Shown here: piece after piece, positions 54,214 through 63,343 of the stretch
How the letters are laid out: each line of letters opens with the position of its first letter
How positions within the stretch are numbered: position 1 is the first letter of the stretch
DNA from: an uncultured Bacteroidota bacterium
Lineage (GTDB): Bacteria; Bacteroidota; Bacteroidia; Bacteroidales; UBA12077
NCBI GenBank assembly: GCA_913055635.1
Contig: CAJXLK010000016.1
Span: forward strand, 22,877 to 86,876
Direction of reading: 5' to 3'
Length of the DNA stretch: 64,000 nt
Program-made: the position numbers and the translations under genes
Notes under the pieces: generated by a model
Databases searched by the model: none
Seen by the model: the letters and a program-made list of their open reading frames with translations, nothing else
Told to the model about the DNA's origin: nothing

Positions 54214-57200
54214 TTATTCTTTAAGTTCGGGTATGCGGCCTGGTGTCCAGGGGGCATTAAGATCCTGAAGTTTTTCTTCCAGTTTTTGAAAGTCTTCCTG
54301 CTTAAGTTTTTGAAGTTTTTCAAGCAGGGGTGGGAATTTGTCCATCAGGATGTTGTAGTTGGTCCGCTCGGTTTGTGTAACCTTTGAAGTGGAGCGGTAA
54401 TGGGTATAAGTAATGTCCCTTAACCGGTTCATCAGCGGTACGGTGCGAGGCGGAATTTCTTCGCTGCTTGCTTTGGGTTCCACGCCGTGGAAAGCGAAGA
54501 TGATCCGGTCCAGCTCTTCCTGGAGGCGTTCGGCCTCTTTCATCAGCCCTTTGGTTTCAGCCGGGGTATTGAGGATGGTTTGCTTGATGGTTTTGAGGCG
54601 GTCCATCATTCGGGCGCTCATCCTGGAAGCTCCCACCATGGTGCGGGTAAGGTCGGTGACTTTTTGCTGGAATTCAGCCAGTTCGCCGCGGTCTGGAGCC
54701 GGCAGGGTGGTTATGTCGAGTTGACGAACCTTGAATTCTTTGGGTTCAACCAGTTGGGTGATCTCTCCATGGTGGTACTGAGATATAGCGACTTTGTAAG
54801 TGCCGGGCATAGCCAGTATCCCGCTTCGATCTTCCTTATAGGGGTTGAATTTGTCATCTTCGGCTTCAACGGGATAGGGGTTTTCATACCGGAAGTCCCA
54901 TGCCACGCGATGTATGCCCTTACTGGGTTTCTCGGTGATCTTTCTCACCACATTGCCTTGATCGTCATAGATGGTAAAGATCAGGTAGGGGGACACTTCC
55001 TGTTCTTCCTCCCTTTGCTCTTTCCAGGAGAGCTGGGGAATTTTCTTGCCCTTTTCAAAGAGCTGTTCTTCTTTTTCGTGGCGAAGCTGCTCGCGGGTTT
55101 TAGGTGTTTCATCCAGGTAGTAGGTGAATACAGCTCCATAGGTGGGGTTTTCGCCCGTATAGTAGGTTGACCCCTGACCGTACTTGCCTCGTTTCTGGAT
55201 ATACATGCGGGCTTCCGGAATATCGAACAGATGCGCCTTTTTTTCGGTGAGGGCTTCATCCACATGGCGCAAGGGGGCATAGTTGTCGAGGATGTAAATG
55301 CCCCGGCCAAATGTGGCCAGCACCAAGTCTTTCTCGCGTTTCTGTATGGCGATGTCGCGTACGGCAATGGTGGGTATACCAGCCTTTAACTGAACCCATT
55401 TTTCTCCGCCGTTATTGGAGAAATAGATGCCGAATTCGGTGCCTGCAAACAACAGGTCGGGATTTTCAAAATCCTGTTCTATGGCATGAACAGTGCCGTT
55501 TTCAGGCAGCCCGTCAGTAATCGGTTCCCAGGTTTTGCCTTTATCGGTGCTTTTCAGCAAGTAGGGCTTGAAATCATCCCGTTTCCGGTTGTCGAATGAA
55601 GCATAAACCACATTTGCGTTATGGCGTGAAGCATAAATGTCGCTCACATAGGTATGTTTGGGTACCTCGGGAAATTCGCTGATTTCCCGCCAGTTCTCTC
55701 CGGCATTTTCAGTCACCTGGATTAAACCGTCGTCGGTGCCTGCATAAAGAAGATCCTCCTGGGCAGGGGATTCATCCAGCGAGACAATGGTGCCGTATTG
55801 CGAAGTTGAAACATCCTTGGCCACGGCATCCACGCTCCAGTACTTGCCCATCATCGGCTCTTTGTGGCGGTCAATCTGAGCGGTCAGGTCGGGACTGATC
55901 ACTTCCCAGGAATTACCCCGGTTGTCGCTGCGGAAAACTTTATTGGCCGCCATATAAAGCCTTTCATGATCGTGGGGGCTTAAAATCAATGGCGTGTTCC
56001 AGTTCCATTTGTAAGTGGTCGAATCTTTGGGAGGTACCGGCTTGATGCTGATCGATTCGCCACTTTGCTTATCGTAACGCACCACATTGCCGTATTGAAG
56101 CTCTGAATAAACAATATTGGGGTTTTTGGGGTCAATTGCCTGCCAAAAGCCATCGCCCCCGAGGGTAACATACCACTCGCTGTTGGGAATGCCATCCGAA
56201 TTGAGGGTCTGCGAAGGTCCGCCCATGGAGTTGTTGTCCTGGGTTCCCCCGTATACATTGTAAAAGGGCTTTTCGTTGTCGACCGAGACCCGGTAGTATT
56301 GGGTAACTGGAAGGTTGGAGACATGATAGTAATGCTCGGCATCATCGTAGGTGGTGTAAATGCCTCCATCAGAGCCGATCATATAATGTTCGGGATCTTC
56401 CGGGTCAATCCACATGGCATGATCGTCTACGTGCTTTTTATTCAACCCGATGCGCTCCCAGGTCTTTCCCCCGTCGGTGGTGACCTTGCCTACCGTTTCC
56501 ATGGAGTAGACCTTATTGACATCGTGTGGACTGGCAATGATTTCATTGTAATACTGTGCACTGGAGTGGTGCTGGCTCATCTTTTTCCAGGACTCCCCGC
56601 GATCACTCGAGCGGAAAAAGCCACCCTCTTCCTCGTTGCCCTCCATGATGGCATAAATCACGTCGGGGTTGACCGGTGAAATGGCCAGGCCTATTCCGCC
56701 TATGTGGCCGTCAGGAAGGCCTTGCTTGAGTTCCCTCCAGTTCTCCCCGCCATCGGTCGATTTATAAATGGCCGTCTCAGGGCCGCCGCCAATTTTTCCC
56801 CGAAAAAGCCTCCTTCTTTGCTCTGAAGCTGCATACAGCACATCGGGGTTGCGCGGATCCATGACGATATCGTTAACACCGGTATGTTTGCTGATCTCCA
56901 GGACCTTGTTCCAGGTTTTGCCGCCATCGGTGGTCTTATACAAACCCCGGTCGCCACCCGGGCCCCAGGCTGAACCCTCAGCAGCGACGTAGACCACATC
57001 CGAGTTTCGAGGATCAACCACGATCTTGCCAATCTGACGCGAATCTTCCAATCCCATGTTTTTCCAGGTCTTACCCCCGTCGGTGGTCTTATACACCCCA
57101 TCACCATAGCCAAGGGCCCGCTGATGGTTGTTTTCGCCGGTTCCTAACCATACCACGTGATGGTTGTTCGGATCCATCGTGATACACCCGGTCGAATAAG

Positions 57201-57525
57201 CCCCGTAATTGTCGAATACCGGCTTGAAGGTAATGCCGTTGTTGGTGGTCTTCCATACATTGCCACTGGATACAGCCACATAATATTCCTTGTGCTGGTC
57301 GGGATTGACCGCAAAGTCGGAGATCCGGCCCGAAGCATAGGCCGGTCCAATGCTCCTGAATTTTAATCCACTAACCAGACTGGAATTTACCGGATCCTGC
57401 TTGTCATCCTCATCCTGGGTGCCGGCCAGGACTTCCGGTGAGCTCATCAGCAAACCGACCCCCATGAAAAGGACCAGTATGAAGCTGACCATTCGAAACG
57501 GGTTCTTTTGAATTGTTTGATGCAT
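54214..57525 (-). CDS. Large exported BNR/Vps10-type beta-propeller protein
   Basis: The 1103-residue protein has a signal sequence (MVSFILVLFMGVGLLMSSPE) and one or two beta-propellers built from sortilin/Vps10-like repeats with Asp-boxes: VYKTTDGGKTWKNMG, LYKTTDGGKTWNKV, IYKSTDGGENWREL, FFRSSDRGESWKKM, LLKSTDKGKTWEPI and others across ~60-720. The C-terminal ~350 residues contain a FlgD/Ig-like segment (YDDQGNVVRKITEKPSKGIH) and a helical region. It resembles exported glycosyl-hydrolase-like or exo-alpha-sialidase-annotated proteins common in Bacteroidota. No catalytic residues can be assigned; a peptide- or glycan-binding role is as likely. Confidence 0.87.
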   Translation of the reverse strand: MHQTIQKNPFRMVSFILVLFMGVGLLMSSPEVLAGTQDEDDKQDPVNSSLVSGLKFRSIGPAYASGRISDFAVNPDQHKEYYVAVSSGNVWKTTNNGITFKPVFDNYGAYSTGCITMDPNNHHVVWLGTGENNHQRALGYGDGVYKTTDGGKTWKNMGLEDSRQIGKIVVDPRNSDVVYVAAEGSAWGPGGDRGLYKTTDGGKTWNKVLEISKHTGVNDIVMDPRNPDVLYAASEQRRRLFRGKIGGGPETAIYKSTDGGENWRELKQGLPDGHIGGIGLAISPVNPDVIYAIMEGNEEEGGFFRSSDRGESWKKMSQHHSSAQYYNEIIASPHDVNKVYSMETVGKVTTDGGKTWERIGLNKKHVDDHAMWIDPEDPEHYMIGSDGGIYTTYDDAEHYYHVSNLPVTQYYRVSVDNEKPFYNVYGGTQDNNSMGGPSQTLNSDGIPNSEWYVTLGGDGFWQAIDPKNPNIVYSELQYGNVVRYDKQSGESISIKPVPPKDSTTYKWNWNTPLILSPHDHERLYMAANKVFRSDNRGNSWEVISPDLTAQIDRHKEPMMGKYWSVDAVAKDVSTSQYGTIVSLDESPAQEDLLYAGTDDGLIQVTENAGENWREISEFPEVPKHTYVSDIYASRHNANVVYASFDNRKRDDFKPYLLKSTDKGKTWEPITDGLPENGTVHAIEQDFENPDLLFAGTEFGIYFSNNGGEKWVQLKAGIPTIAVRDIAIQKREKDLVLATFGRGIYILDNYAPLRHVDEALTEKKAHLFDIPEARMYIQKRGKYGQGSTYYTGENPTYGAVFTYYLDETPKTREQLRHEKEEQLFEKGKKIPQLSWKEQREEEQEVSPYLIFTIYDDQGNVVRKITEKPSKGIHRVAWDFRYENPYPVEAEDDKFNPYKEDRSGILAMPGTYKVAISQYHHGEITQLVEPKEFKVRQLDITTLPAPDRGELAEFQQKVTDLTRTMVGASRMSARMMDRLKTIKQTILNTPAETKGLMKEAERLQEELDRIIFAFHGVEPKASSEEIPPRTVPLMNRLRDITYTHYRSTSKVTQTERTNYNILMDKFPPLLEKLQKLKQEDFQKLEEKLQDLNAPWTPGRIPELKE

Positions 57526-57791
57526 AATGAATGATGTGTTTTGGTTTATAAGTAAATTTGTTTATAGGACCCTGACAAAAGTCAATCGTTTAAAATGCCA
57601 TGCGCTTCTTTCCGGGCCGGGTTATTTGGTGGGTGCCCTTTCGTTTTTTCGTTTTAAGGGTGGTTTTATTTTGTGTGTTGATTGCGAGTGTTTTAATGCT
57701 TTAGCCGGGCGCCCGTTTTAAAAAACATTCTCGGTCAGTATGTATGTTAAGTGGAGTTTTGTTATTATTGTGTAATAAAAAATGATCGCCT

Positions 57792-58541
57792 ATGCTGGAT
57801 ACCATCATGCAACATCGCTCTATTCGCCAATATAAAGATACACCGGTAAGCCAGGAGGACCTCAATGAGATCCTGGAGGCCGGAACCCGTGCTTCCACCA
57901 CCGGAAACATGCAGCTTTATTCCATTGTTGTGTCTCAGGAACAGAAAAAAAGAGAAGAGTTGGCCCCGGCCCATTTCAATCAGCCGATGGTGACCCAGGC
58001 CCCGGTGCATCTGACTTTTTGTGCAGACATCAATCGTTTTCACAAATGGTGCGAACAACGCAATGCCGAACCCGGCTATGACAATTTCCTGTGGTTTATT
58101 AATGCAGCCATTGATGCCTTGCTGGTTTCTGAAAATGTCTGCCTGGCGGCTGAAGAAAAAGGCCTGGGCATCTGTTATCTGGGTACGGTAACTTATAATG
58201 CCGATCAGATCATAAAAATCCTGAACCTTCCCCAGGGAGTCGTCCCGGTAGCCGCCATTATGATGGGCTATCCCGATGAACAACCGGGCCTCACCAACCG
58301 ACTGCCTCTGGAAGGGGTGGTTCATTACGAAACCTATAAAGACTATTCCAACGACGACATCGACCGGATTTACCACGAAAAAGAATCGTTGGAAGAAACC
58401 CGGCAAATCCTCGAGGAAAACGATAAAGCTACCCTGGCCCAGGTTTTTACTGACAACCGCTATCGCAAAGAGGATAACCTGCACTTCTCCAAACAATTTT
58501 TGAAGGTGATCCAAAGCCAGGGTTTCATGAATTATGTATAA
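57792..58541 (+). CDS. Nitroreductase-family NADPH-dependent oxidoreductase
   Basis: The 249-residue FMN enzyme starts MLDTIMQHRSIRQYKDTPVS, the usual nitroreductase opening with FMN-binding HRSIRxY. ILEAGTRASTTGNMQLYSIV, AEEKGLGICYLGTV and VAAIMMGYPDEQP are also typical of the NfsA/FRP subgroup. It reduces nitro or quinone compounds with NAD(P)H in the cytoplasm. It is monocistronic, with a terminator after it. Confidence 0.9.
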   Translation: MLDTIMQHRSIRQYKDTPVSQEDLNEILEAGTRASTTGNMQLYSIVVSQEQKKREELAPAHFNQPMVTQAPVHLTFCADINRFHKWCEQRNAEPGYDNFLWFINAAIDALLVSENVCLAAEEKGLGICYLGTVTYNADQIIKILNLPQGVVPVAAIMMGYPDEQPGLTNRLPLEGVVHYETYKDYSNDDIDRIYHEKESLEETRQILEENDKATLAQVFTDNRYRKEDNLHFSKQFLKVIQSQGFMNYV

Positions 58542-58567
58542 AGTTGCCGATAATGAGTTATGTGAAG

Positions 58568-58602
58568 AGCTGCATGCCTGATAGGGGGATGCAGCTTTTT
58601 GT
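58568..58602 (+). terminator. Intrinsic terminator of the nitroreductase gene
   Basis: Arms AGCTGCAT (58568-58575) and ATGCAGCT (58589-58596) are followed by TTTTGTTTTTT. It lies 27 bases past the stop. Confidence 0.85.
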
Positions 58603-58673
58603 TTTTTGGCCTGTTTAAGGAAGTCATTTTTAGAAGAGATAAGAAAACCTGCCGGTTAAAAGCACCAGGTGCC

Positions 58674-60395
58674 ATGAAAAAGCTAAAGGCATTGATCTTT
58701 TGTTTGCTCGGAATTTTTGCTTTTTTGTCTGCCTTTTCACAGGAAGTGCAACTAAAAGTTTTGTACGGCGATTCCTCTGAATTCATTTCTCAATGGAGCC
58801 GGGAATTGGAGGGGACTTACCCGGACACTGCGGTGGTTTATAAAGAATTGAATCATTCGCTTTCAGAGCTGAAGAATTCCGGATATCTTGCCGCCAGCAT
58901 TGACAGCCTGTGCAAAGGGAACGATACGCTGAGGGCCTATTTGTATGCGGGTCGGCAGTATCATTGGGGGGAGTTTAAGTTTGCTCTTCCTGATAGGGAA
59001 TTTCCCGGGGTCATCCCCGCTCCTGGCGGGGCAGGATCCAACCAGGTTCTGAGCCTTAAGCGGTTTAACGCCTATAAGGAAAGGGTGGTGACTTTTCTGG
59101 AAAACCGGGGATATCCCTTTGCTTCGGTTCAATTAAAGGACCTGGATCAAGCCACAGGCGACACGTTAGGAGCAACCTTGCGGATCAAACCGGGTAAACG
59201 TTATGTGGTTGATAGCGTTTATATTAAGGGGAATGATCCGGTCAGCCGACGGTTTGTATTTCCTTACCTGAATATTTATCCCGGGATGGTTTACAATGAG
59301 GCCCGGTTGCGGGCCATCCCTGAAAAGATCCGCAACAGCGGCTTTCTTCGGCAAATCAGGGATTTTGAACTGGAGTTTTCCCGGGGCAACCGCGTCAATA
59401 TCTATCTTTACCTGGAAAGGGCCAACAACAACCAGGCCGAAGGTGTGGTGGGTTTGTTGCCTGAAGAGGGAAAGGGGGGGCTGCACTTCACCGGCCAGGT
59501 GGATGTTCGCCTTTGGAATCTTTTCCGCCGGGGAGAATATTTGCAACTTAACTGGCAAAATCCCGCTCCCAAGACCCAGGAGCTGAAGCTGGAAGCCGAT
59601 GTTCCCTATCTGTTTTTTCAGATGATTGGCCTTCACACATCCTTTGAGTTGTTGAAACAGGATACCAGCTATGTAAACAGGAAAGCACAGTTGGGCATTC
59701 CTTTCCATATAAGCAGCCACAGCCGCATAGAGGTTTATGGCGATTTTGAAGCCTCCTCGCTTATTTCCCCCGACGGTTCAACCAATGGACCCTATCGGAA
59801 TTATAATGCCCGGTTATATGGGGTGAGGTATTTTTATGAGAATTTGGATTATCAATTGAACCCCTCTGATGGGATGCGCCTGGATTTTTCAATGAGCGCA
59901 GGCAGGCGGAGGGAGCAGGAAAGACAGCGGAAGCTCACCAGTGTGAAGGCCGGAGTCAGGGCCTCCTTTTATCAGCCATTGTATAGGGGCTGGGTGGTTC
60001 ATCTGAGAAACCAGAGCCGTTACCGCCAGAGTTGGTCGGGCAGTGACCCGGTTGCCATCAGGCCCAACGGCCTTTATCGTTTTGGGGGGTTTGGCTCGCT
60101 GCGGGGATTTGACGATAATGCCCTGCGGGCTTCCGCTTATTCAATCATGAGCCTCGAGGTCAGATATCTGCTGTCACAAAACAGCAACGCCTACCTCTTT
60201 TTTGATGGCGCCTGGTATCAACGTCATACCCCTTCGGCTAAAGTCTCTGATTTTCCCTTTGGTTTTGGTATTGGTGGGCATATCGACGCCGGAATGGGTA
60301 TTTTTTACCTGAGTTATGCCGTGGGCAAACAATTGGATAATCCCATTGATCTGAGCTCCGCCAGGATTCATTTGGGCTATGTAAGTAAGTTCTGA
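58674..60395 (+). CDS. Omp85-superfamily outer-membrane protein (POTRA plus barrel)
   Basis: The 573-residue protein has a signal peptide (ALIFCLLGIFAFLSAFSQ), periplasmic POTRA-like repeats (~25-250; KPGKRYVVDSVYIKGNDPVS is a typical POTRA) and a C-terminal barrel (~270-573). The barrel loop-6 motif appears as GSLRGFDDNALRA near residue 480 and the last residue is Phe, as in outer-membrane barrels. It is shorter than BamA (~800) and resembles TamA-like or surface-antigen proteins that translocate or insert other proteins. The ATG at 58674 is used because the longer frame would bury the signal peptide. Confidence 0.87.
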   Translation: MKKLKALIFCLLGIFAFLSAFSQEVQLKVLYGDSSEFISQWSRELEGTYPDTAVVYKELNHSLSELKNSGYLAASIDSLCKGNDTLRAYLYAGRQYHWGEFKFALPDREFPGVIPAPGGAGSNQVLSLKRFNAYKERVVTFLENRGYPFASVQLKDLDQATGDTLGATLRIKPGKRYVVDSVYIKGNDPVSRRFVFPYLNIYPGMVYNEARLRAIPEKIRNSGFLRQIRDFELEFSRGNRVNIYLYLERANNNQAEGVVGLLPEEGKGGLHFTGQVDVRLWNLFRRGEYLQLNWQNPAPKTQELKLEADVPYLFFQMIGLHTSFELLKQDTSYVNRKAQLGIPFHISSHSRIEVYGDFEASSLISPDGSTNGPYRNYNARLYGVRYFYENLDYQLNPSDGMRLDFSMSAGRRREQERQRKLTSVKAGVRASFYQPLYRGWVVHLRNQSRYRQSWSGSDPVAIRPNGLYRFGGFGSLRGFDDNALRASAYSIMSLEVRYLLSQNSNAYLFFDGAWYQRHTPSAKVSDFPFGFGIGGHIDAGMGIFYLSYAVGKQLDNPIDLSSARIHLGYVSKF

Positions 60396-60462
60396 TCGAG
60401 GGTCGTTTAACTTTTTGAGTTGTGAATTGTTGAATCAGTGAACAACAAAACAAGAACGCATT

Positions 60463-61158
60463 ATGGCACAAAAAATCATTGTAACAGGCGCCAATGGAGG
60501 ATTGGGTACACAAGTGACTCAGCATTTGTTAAATGAGGGATATGAAGTTCACGCCACCATTATTCCTAATGGTCCGGAACCAGAAGAGGCAAAATCTGCT
60601 TTTGAGCAAAATGAGCGGCTGCACCTGAAGAAAGTTGATGCCCTCGATCAGCAGCAGGTTCAACAATATGTGGAAAACCTGGGGGATGTTTACGGCGGGG
60701 TGCTGACAGTGGGGGGATTTCAGATGAAACCCTTTTTAAAGACTACCCAGGCCGATTTGGATCGGATGATCGATTTGAATTTTCGGACGGCTTTTAATTT
60801 TGCCCTTCCTTTGGCCCGGCATTTTAAGGAGAAGGGCACCGGCCGGCTTTTTTTTATTGGTTCTAAGCCGGCGGTAGAGAAAGGGGGGCGGGCTTTGACT
60901 TCCTACAGCCTCTCGAAGGGTATGCTCACTAAGCTGGCGGAGATTGCCAATGAGGAGTTGCAGGGTACTGAAGCCACGGCCACTTTAGTCGTGCCGGATT
61001 TGATTGATACCCCGGCCAACCGGCAGGCCATGCCGGATGCCGATTTCAGCCAGTGGGTCAAACCCTCTGAAATCGCCCGGATCATTGGGTTCTATTTGAC
61101 CCCCCAGGCCCAACGCCTGCGCGAACCCATCCTGAAAATATATGGCAACCCCGCTTAG
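60463..61158 (+). CDS. Short-chain dehydrogenase/reductase
   Basis: The 231-residue SDR has the Rossmann dinucleotide motif TGANGGLGTQVTQHL at the N-terminus, an active-site Ser in LFFIGSKPA and the catalytic YSLSK pair (Tyr147/Lys151 region). The substrate is unknown. The last four residues and stop (AAC CCC GCT TAG) are read from the first palindrome of array 5, so the repeat supplies the present C-terminus. Confidence 0.9.
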   Translation: MAQKIIVTGANGGLGTQVTQHLLNEGYEVHATIIPNGPEPEEAKSAFEQNERLHLKKVDALDQQQVQQYVENLGDVYGGVLTVGGFQMKPFLKTTQADLDRMIDLNFRTAFNFALPLARHFKEKGTGRLFFIGSKPAVEKGGRALTSYSLSKGMLTKLAEIANEELQGTEATATLVVPDLIDTPANRQAMPDADFSQWVKPSEIARIIGFYLTPQAQRLREPILKIYGNPA

Positions 61159-61215
61159 CGGGGTCAGAAAATACCCCCGCTTAGCGGGGTAAAAAGACTC
61201 CGCTTAGCGGGGGTC
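61147..61215. repeat. Palindrome array 5 (overlaps SDR stop)
   Basis: Three palindromes (ACCCCGCTTAGCGGGGT and variants) in 69 bases. The first overlaps the last four codons and TAG stop of the SDR gene. Confidence 0.93.
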
Positions 61216-61631
61216 AACGGCTAAGCAAGGTCGGTAGTCAGGGATGAATCCCTTTTCCAATCTAATTCTTCCCATACTGCATCATGTTCCCGGCCAATGA
61301 GAATCGAGCAATGGCCTGTGCTTTCTTTGAAAACCACCTGTGGATCTACAGCGCATTGGCCGGATAAAAATCCTTTTCAAAAAGTTTTCCACTGCTGGAA
61401 AATTCCATACCTTTGTTTTTGATTATGGAGCTTATGGAAAATAAAGCTTTGTTAATCTTTTTAGGTTGGTTAATGAAACCATCTTTTTCCCTTTGCAGCT
61501 TTTGCTAATAATCATTTATATAAATAAGGTAATTCAAATAATCAACAAAAACATCAATATTAACTATTTTTAGCCATATAATAAAAAATGAATGTAAATT
61601 ATTTTATTTATGATCTGGTAAAACTCTTATT
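61216..61631. other. Intergenic region with composition shift
   Basis: About 415 bases without a supported gene. From about 61430 the sequence becomes strongly AT-rich and stays so through the FkbM gene, marking a likely boundary of an acquired segment. Confidence 0.5.
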
Positions 61632-62471
61632 ATGAATATTATAAGGAAGATAAAGTATACCTGGAATGATCTGAAAAAAATATATCAGATAAATAAATGC
61701 TTGCCTGGAATAATTAAAGATTCAGGTATACAGAATGGACTATCTTATATTAAACTAACTAATAATAAAATATTTTATGGACCTAGGAATAATTCTGGAT
61801 TCAAATATTCTTTTTTGCTTTTACCAAAAATAAGGAGATATGTATCCAACGAATCTTCGTATATTCTTTTTGATATTATTAAAAGGTATAAAGTACCAAA
61901 CAAAAAACGAGATGTAAAGTATGGCAAATACTACAATTTTAACAAAGATGATGTTATTCTTGAATTAGGCGCTTATATAGGTTATTACGCTATTGGTATA
62001 AGTGAATTATTAAGCGATCAAGGTAAAATTATTGCCGTAGAAGCATCTCCAGATAATTTCAAAATCTTAAATAAAAATATTAGTGAAAATAAAATAAATA
62101 ATATTATCCCTCTTCATAAAGCAATTTGGAATAAAAAAACTGAGCTAGATTTTTATTTAACTGAAAATCAAAAGAACAGTGTTAATAAGTATATTGTGGG
62201 GGATAACGAGAGTATAAAAGTTTCAGCAGATACTGTCGATAATATCGTAAAAGATTTGAATCTTACTAAAATAGATTTTGTTAGGATCCAGTTAAATGGA
62301 GTTGAATATGAGGCTTTACAAGGGATGAGTAATGTTTTAATAAATAAAAAGCCAAAATTATTAATAGCTGTTCCTTATATTAATGATGAAATAATTAAGA
62401 AATTTTTAGAATCTCATGGTTATACCTATATTATGCAGAGAAGGAATATTTTTGCTTACTACAATAATTAG
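61632..62471 (+). CDS. FkbM-family methyltransferase, AT-rich
   Basis: The 279-residue protein has an N-terminal region of ~100 residues and an FkbM-type SAM-binding domain: DDVILELGAYIGYYAIGISE, IIAVEASPDNFKILNKNISE, VDNIVKDLNLTKIDFVRIQL and NGVEYEALQGMSNVL. These enzymes often methylate sugars or polysaccharides. The gene is far richer in A and T (many Lys, Asn and Ile codons of ATA/AAA/AAT type) than its neighbours, which suggests recent transfer, perhaps from a glycan-modification cluster. It stands alone. Confidence 0.85.
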   Translation: MNIIRKIKYTWNDLKKIYQINKCLPGIIKDSGIQNGLSYIKLTNNKIFYGPRNNSGFKYSFLLLPKIRRYVSNESSYILFDIIKRYKVPNKKRDVKYGKYYNFNKDDVILELGAYIGYYAIGISELLSDQGKIIAVEASPDNFKILNKNISENKINNIIPLHKAIWNKKTELDFYLTENQKNSVNKYIVGDNESIKVSADTVDNIVKDLNLTKIDFVRIQLNGVEYEALQGMSNVLINKKPKLLIAVPYINDEIIKKFLESHGYTYIMQRRNIFAYYNN

Positions 62472-63157
62472 GACCATATTTTCAATACTACTAAAGCCGA
62501 TATTTATAGCCTGTTTTTAGTAGACAAACCCATAAGTTCATATGATGGCTGGTGATCCGATCCTTTGGATACATATCTTCAGGGGCATCATCTGTTATTT
62601 TTATAAAGCTGGTATCCCTTTATATTATCCATTTGCTGGCTCTCCGGTATGGCTTACTATAGCAATGAGTGGACCCATCCTGTTTTACAGGAAAAGATCT
62701 TGTGTTGTTAAAGGAGGGCAGAATATGACCAGATACGGCTTGAACCATACGATGATCCGTAATAATTTCACAAAAACTTGCCATTATGGGATCCATTCAA
62801 CTGAAAGCCGGATGGAGAGTTCATCAAAACAATGAACCATTAAATAATGATCCCTCTTCAGCGTAGGCTGATTAGAGGGTACCTTCATTAAAATCAACCA
62901 ACATGTCGAGCTTAACCAAGGTTTTTAATCTATATTGTATTGAACCCTCATTTATTCTTATCGAAACGGTTACCATGGATCCTGCATCTTTGATGCATTA
63001 ATTTGTTGCGCAAATCCTTGGAGGAAGGATTCATATGGTGATTTTTTATTAACTTTATGGGGCCAGTTTACTGATCCCTCGATAGCAGGGATTTTCTTAT
63101 AGTTGAAAATAAGATGTCATTTATTGTTATACCCAAAAAAACCGGGAGGACAAATCA
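62472..63157. other. Region with possible eroded coding sequence
   Basis: About 690 bases with no intact gene. Around 62700-62830 one plus-strand frame reads YDQIRLEPYDDP, then LPLWDPFN and KPDGEFIKTMNH between stop codons, as if a coding sequence had decayed; the parent family cannot be named. A small hairpin ATCCCT/AGGGAT followed by T residues lies at 63074-63092. Confidence 0.35.
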
Positions 63158-63340
63158 ATGAGCAAAGATGCAGGAAGCAATCCCCAATCAGGCGCCGTAT
63201 ATGGATTGGGTTTTATTGGTGCCGCCATCTATTTTATTTCTCAGGCCACAAGTTTTTGGATCGGTGTGCTGGGTTTTTTAAAGGCCATCGTATGGCCGGC
63301 ATTTCTGGTATATGAGGCCCTTGAAAAACTGGGTGCTTAA
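63158..63340 (+). CDS. Small conserved-type membrane protein (60 residues)
   Basis: The 60-residue protein has a polar start (SKDAGSNPQSG) and a hydrophobic hairpin (VYGLGFIGAAIYFISQATS and WIGVLGFLKAIVWPAFLVYE). GGGAGG lies eight bases before the ATG, an unusually good Shine-Dalgarno site for this phylum. It is probably an inner-membrane protein of unknown role. The nitrilase-like gene starts three bases after its stop, so the two are likely cotranscribed. Confidence 0.82.
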   Translation: MSKDAGSNPQSGAVYGLGFIGAAIYFISQATSFWIGVLGFLKAIVWPAFLVYEALEKLGA

Positions 63341-63343
63341 TTT

